Below are positions 60,648 through 64,000 of a stretch of DNA of 64,000 nucleotides, one piece after another. The notes below the pieces were generated by a model, which was given only the letters and a program-made list of their open reading frames with translations, had not been told where the DNA came from and ran no database searches. The stretch's first letter is position 1, and each line of letters opens with the position of its first letter. The translations under genes were made by a program, and so were the position numbers. Source of the stretch: Sternotherus odoratus. Taxonomy: Eukaryota; Chordata; Testudines; Kinosternidae. The DNA is taken from positions 28,829,390 through 28,893,389 of the forward strand of contig JAVMKO010000003.1 of assembly GCA_032164245.1 (NCBI GenBank), in the 5' to 3' direction.

Positions 60648-64000
<3,353 letters not shown>

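Overview
The window is vertebrate nuclear DNA, most likely from a cryptodiran turtle. Evidence for this is a tRNA-derived SINE of the turtle Cry type (two copies), many CR1 LINE fragments, a Penelope-like element, a DIRS-like element, solo LTRs and many short hAT-type and other inverted-repeat DNA transposons. There is one convincing host gene, split by GT-AG introns. The species assignment is inferred from repeat families, not from a database match.

The gene is the 5' part of peroxidasin (PXDN) on the + strand. A CpG-rich promoter region and exon 1 (coding 16878-17083: signal peptide and LRR N-terminal cysteine cap) are followed by exon 2 (45940-46011), exon 3 (46922-46993) and exon 4 (62984-63055). 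Exons 2-4 are each exactly 72 nt, all in phase 2, and each encodes one 24-residue leucine-rich repeat. Introns are about 28.9 kb, 0.9 kb and 16.0 kb; intron 4 runs off the window. The remaining LRRs, Ig domains, peroxidase domain and VWC domain lie beyond 64000.

Region 1-16 kb (upstream): a broken Ty3/gypsy pol on the - strand with a solo LTR inside it, a palindromic TA-flanked DNA element, a CR1 copy split by two nearly identical SINEs, a nested pair of DNA transposons with a hairpin minisatellite, and a 56-60 bp VNTR of eight copies ending about 350 bp before the PXDN start codon. Intron 1: CR1, hAT elements with clear target-site duplications, two solo LTRs inserted at virtually one site in opposite orientation, a three-level nest (Penelope in Penelope, with a TA-flanked MITE inside), and GC-rich hAT elements. 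Intron 2 is plain. Intron 3: LTR-like blocks, an (AT)n tract, and a decayed DIRS-like element (about 52.0-58.1 kb) broken by an LTR-like block, a hAT element and a 1.6 kb Tigger-like element that is a giant inverted repeat with arms of about 650 and 697 bp.

Apart from PXDN nothing in the window looks like a working protein gene; the other long reading frames are transposon remnants or read-through of GC-rich repeats. The most unusual structures are the large palindrome at 53.8-55.5 kb and the recurrence of GC-rich, hairpin-forming cores inside three unrelated-looking non-autonomous DNA elements.
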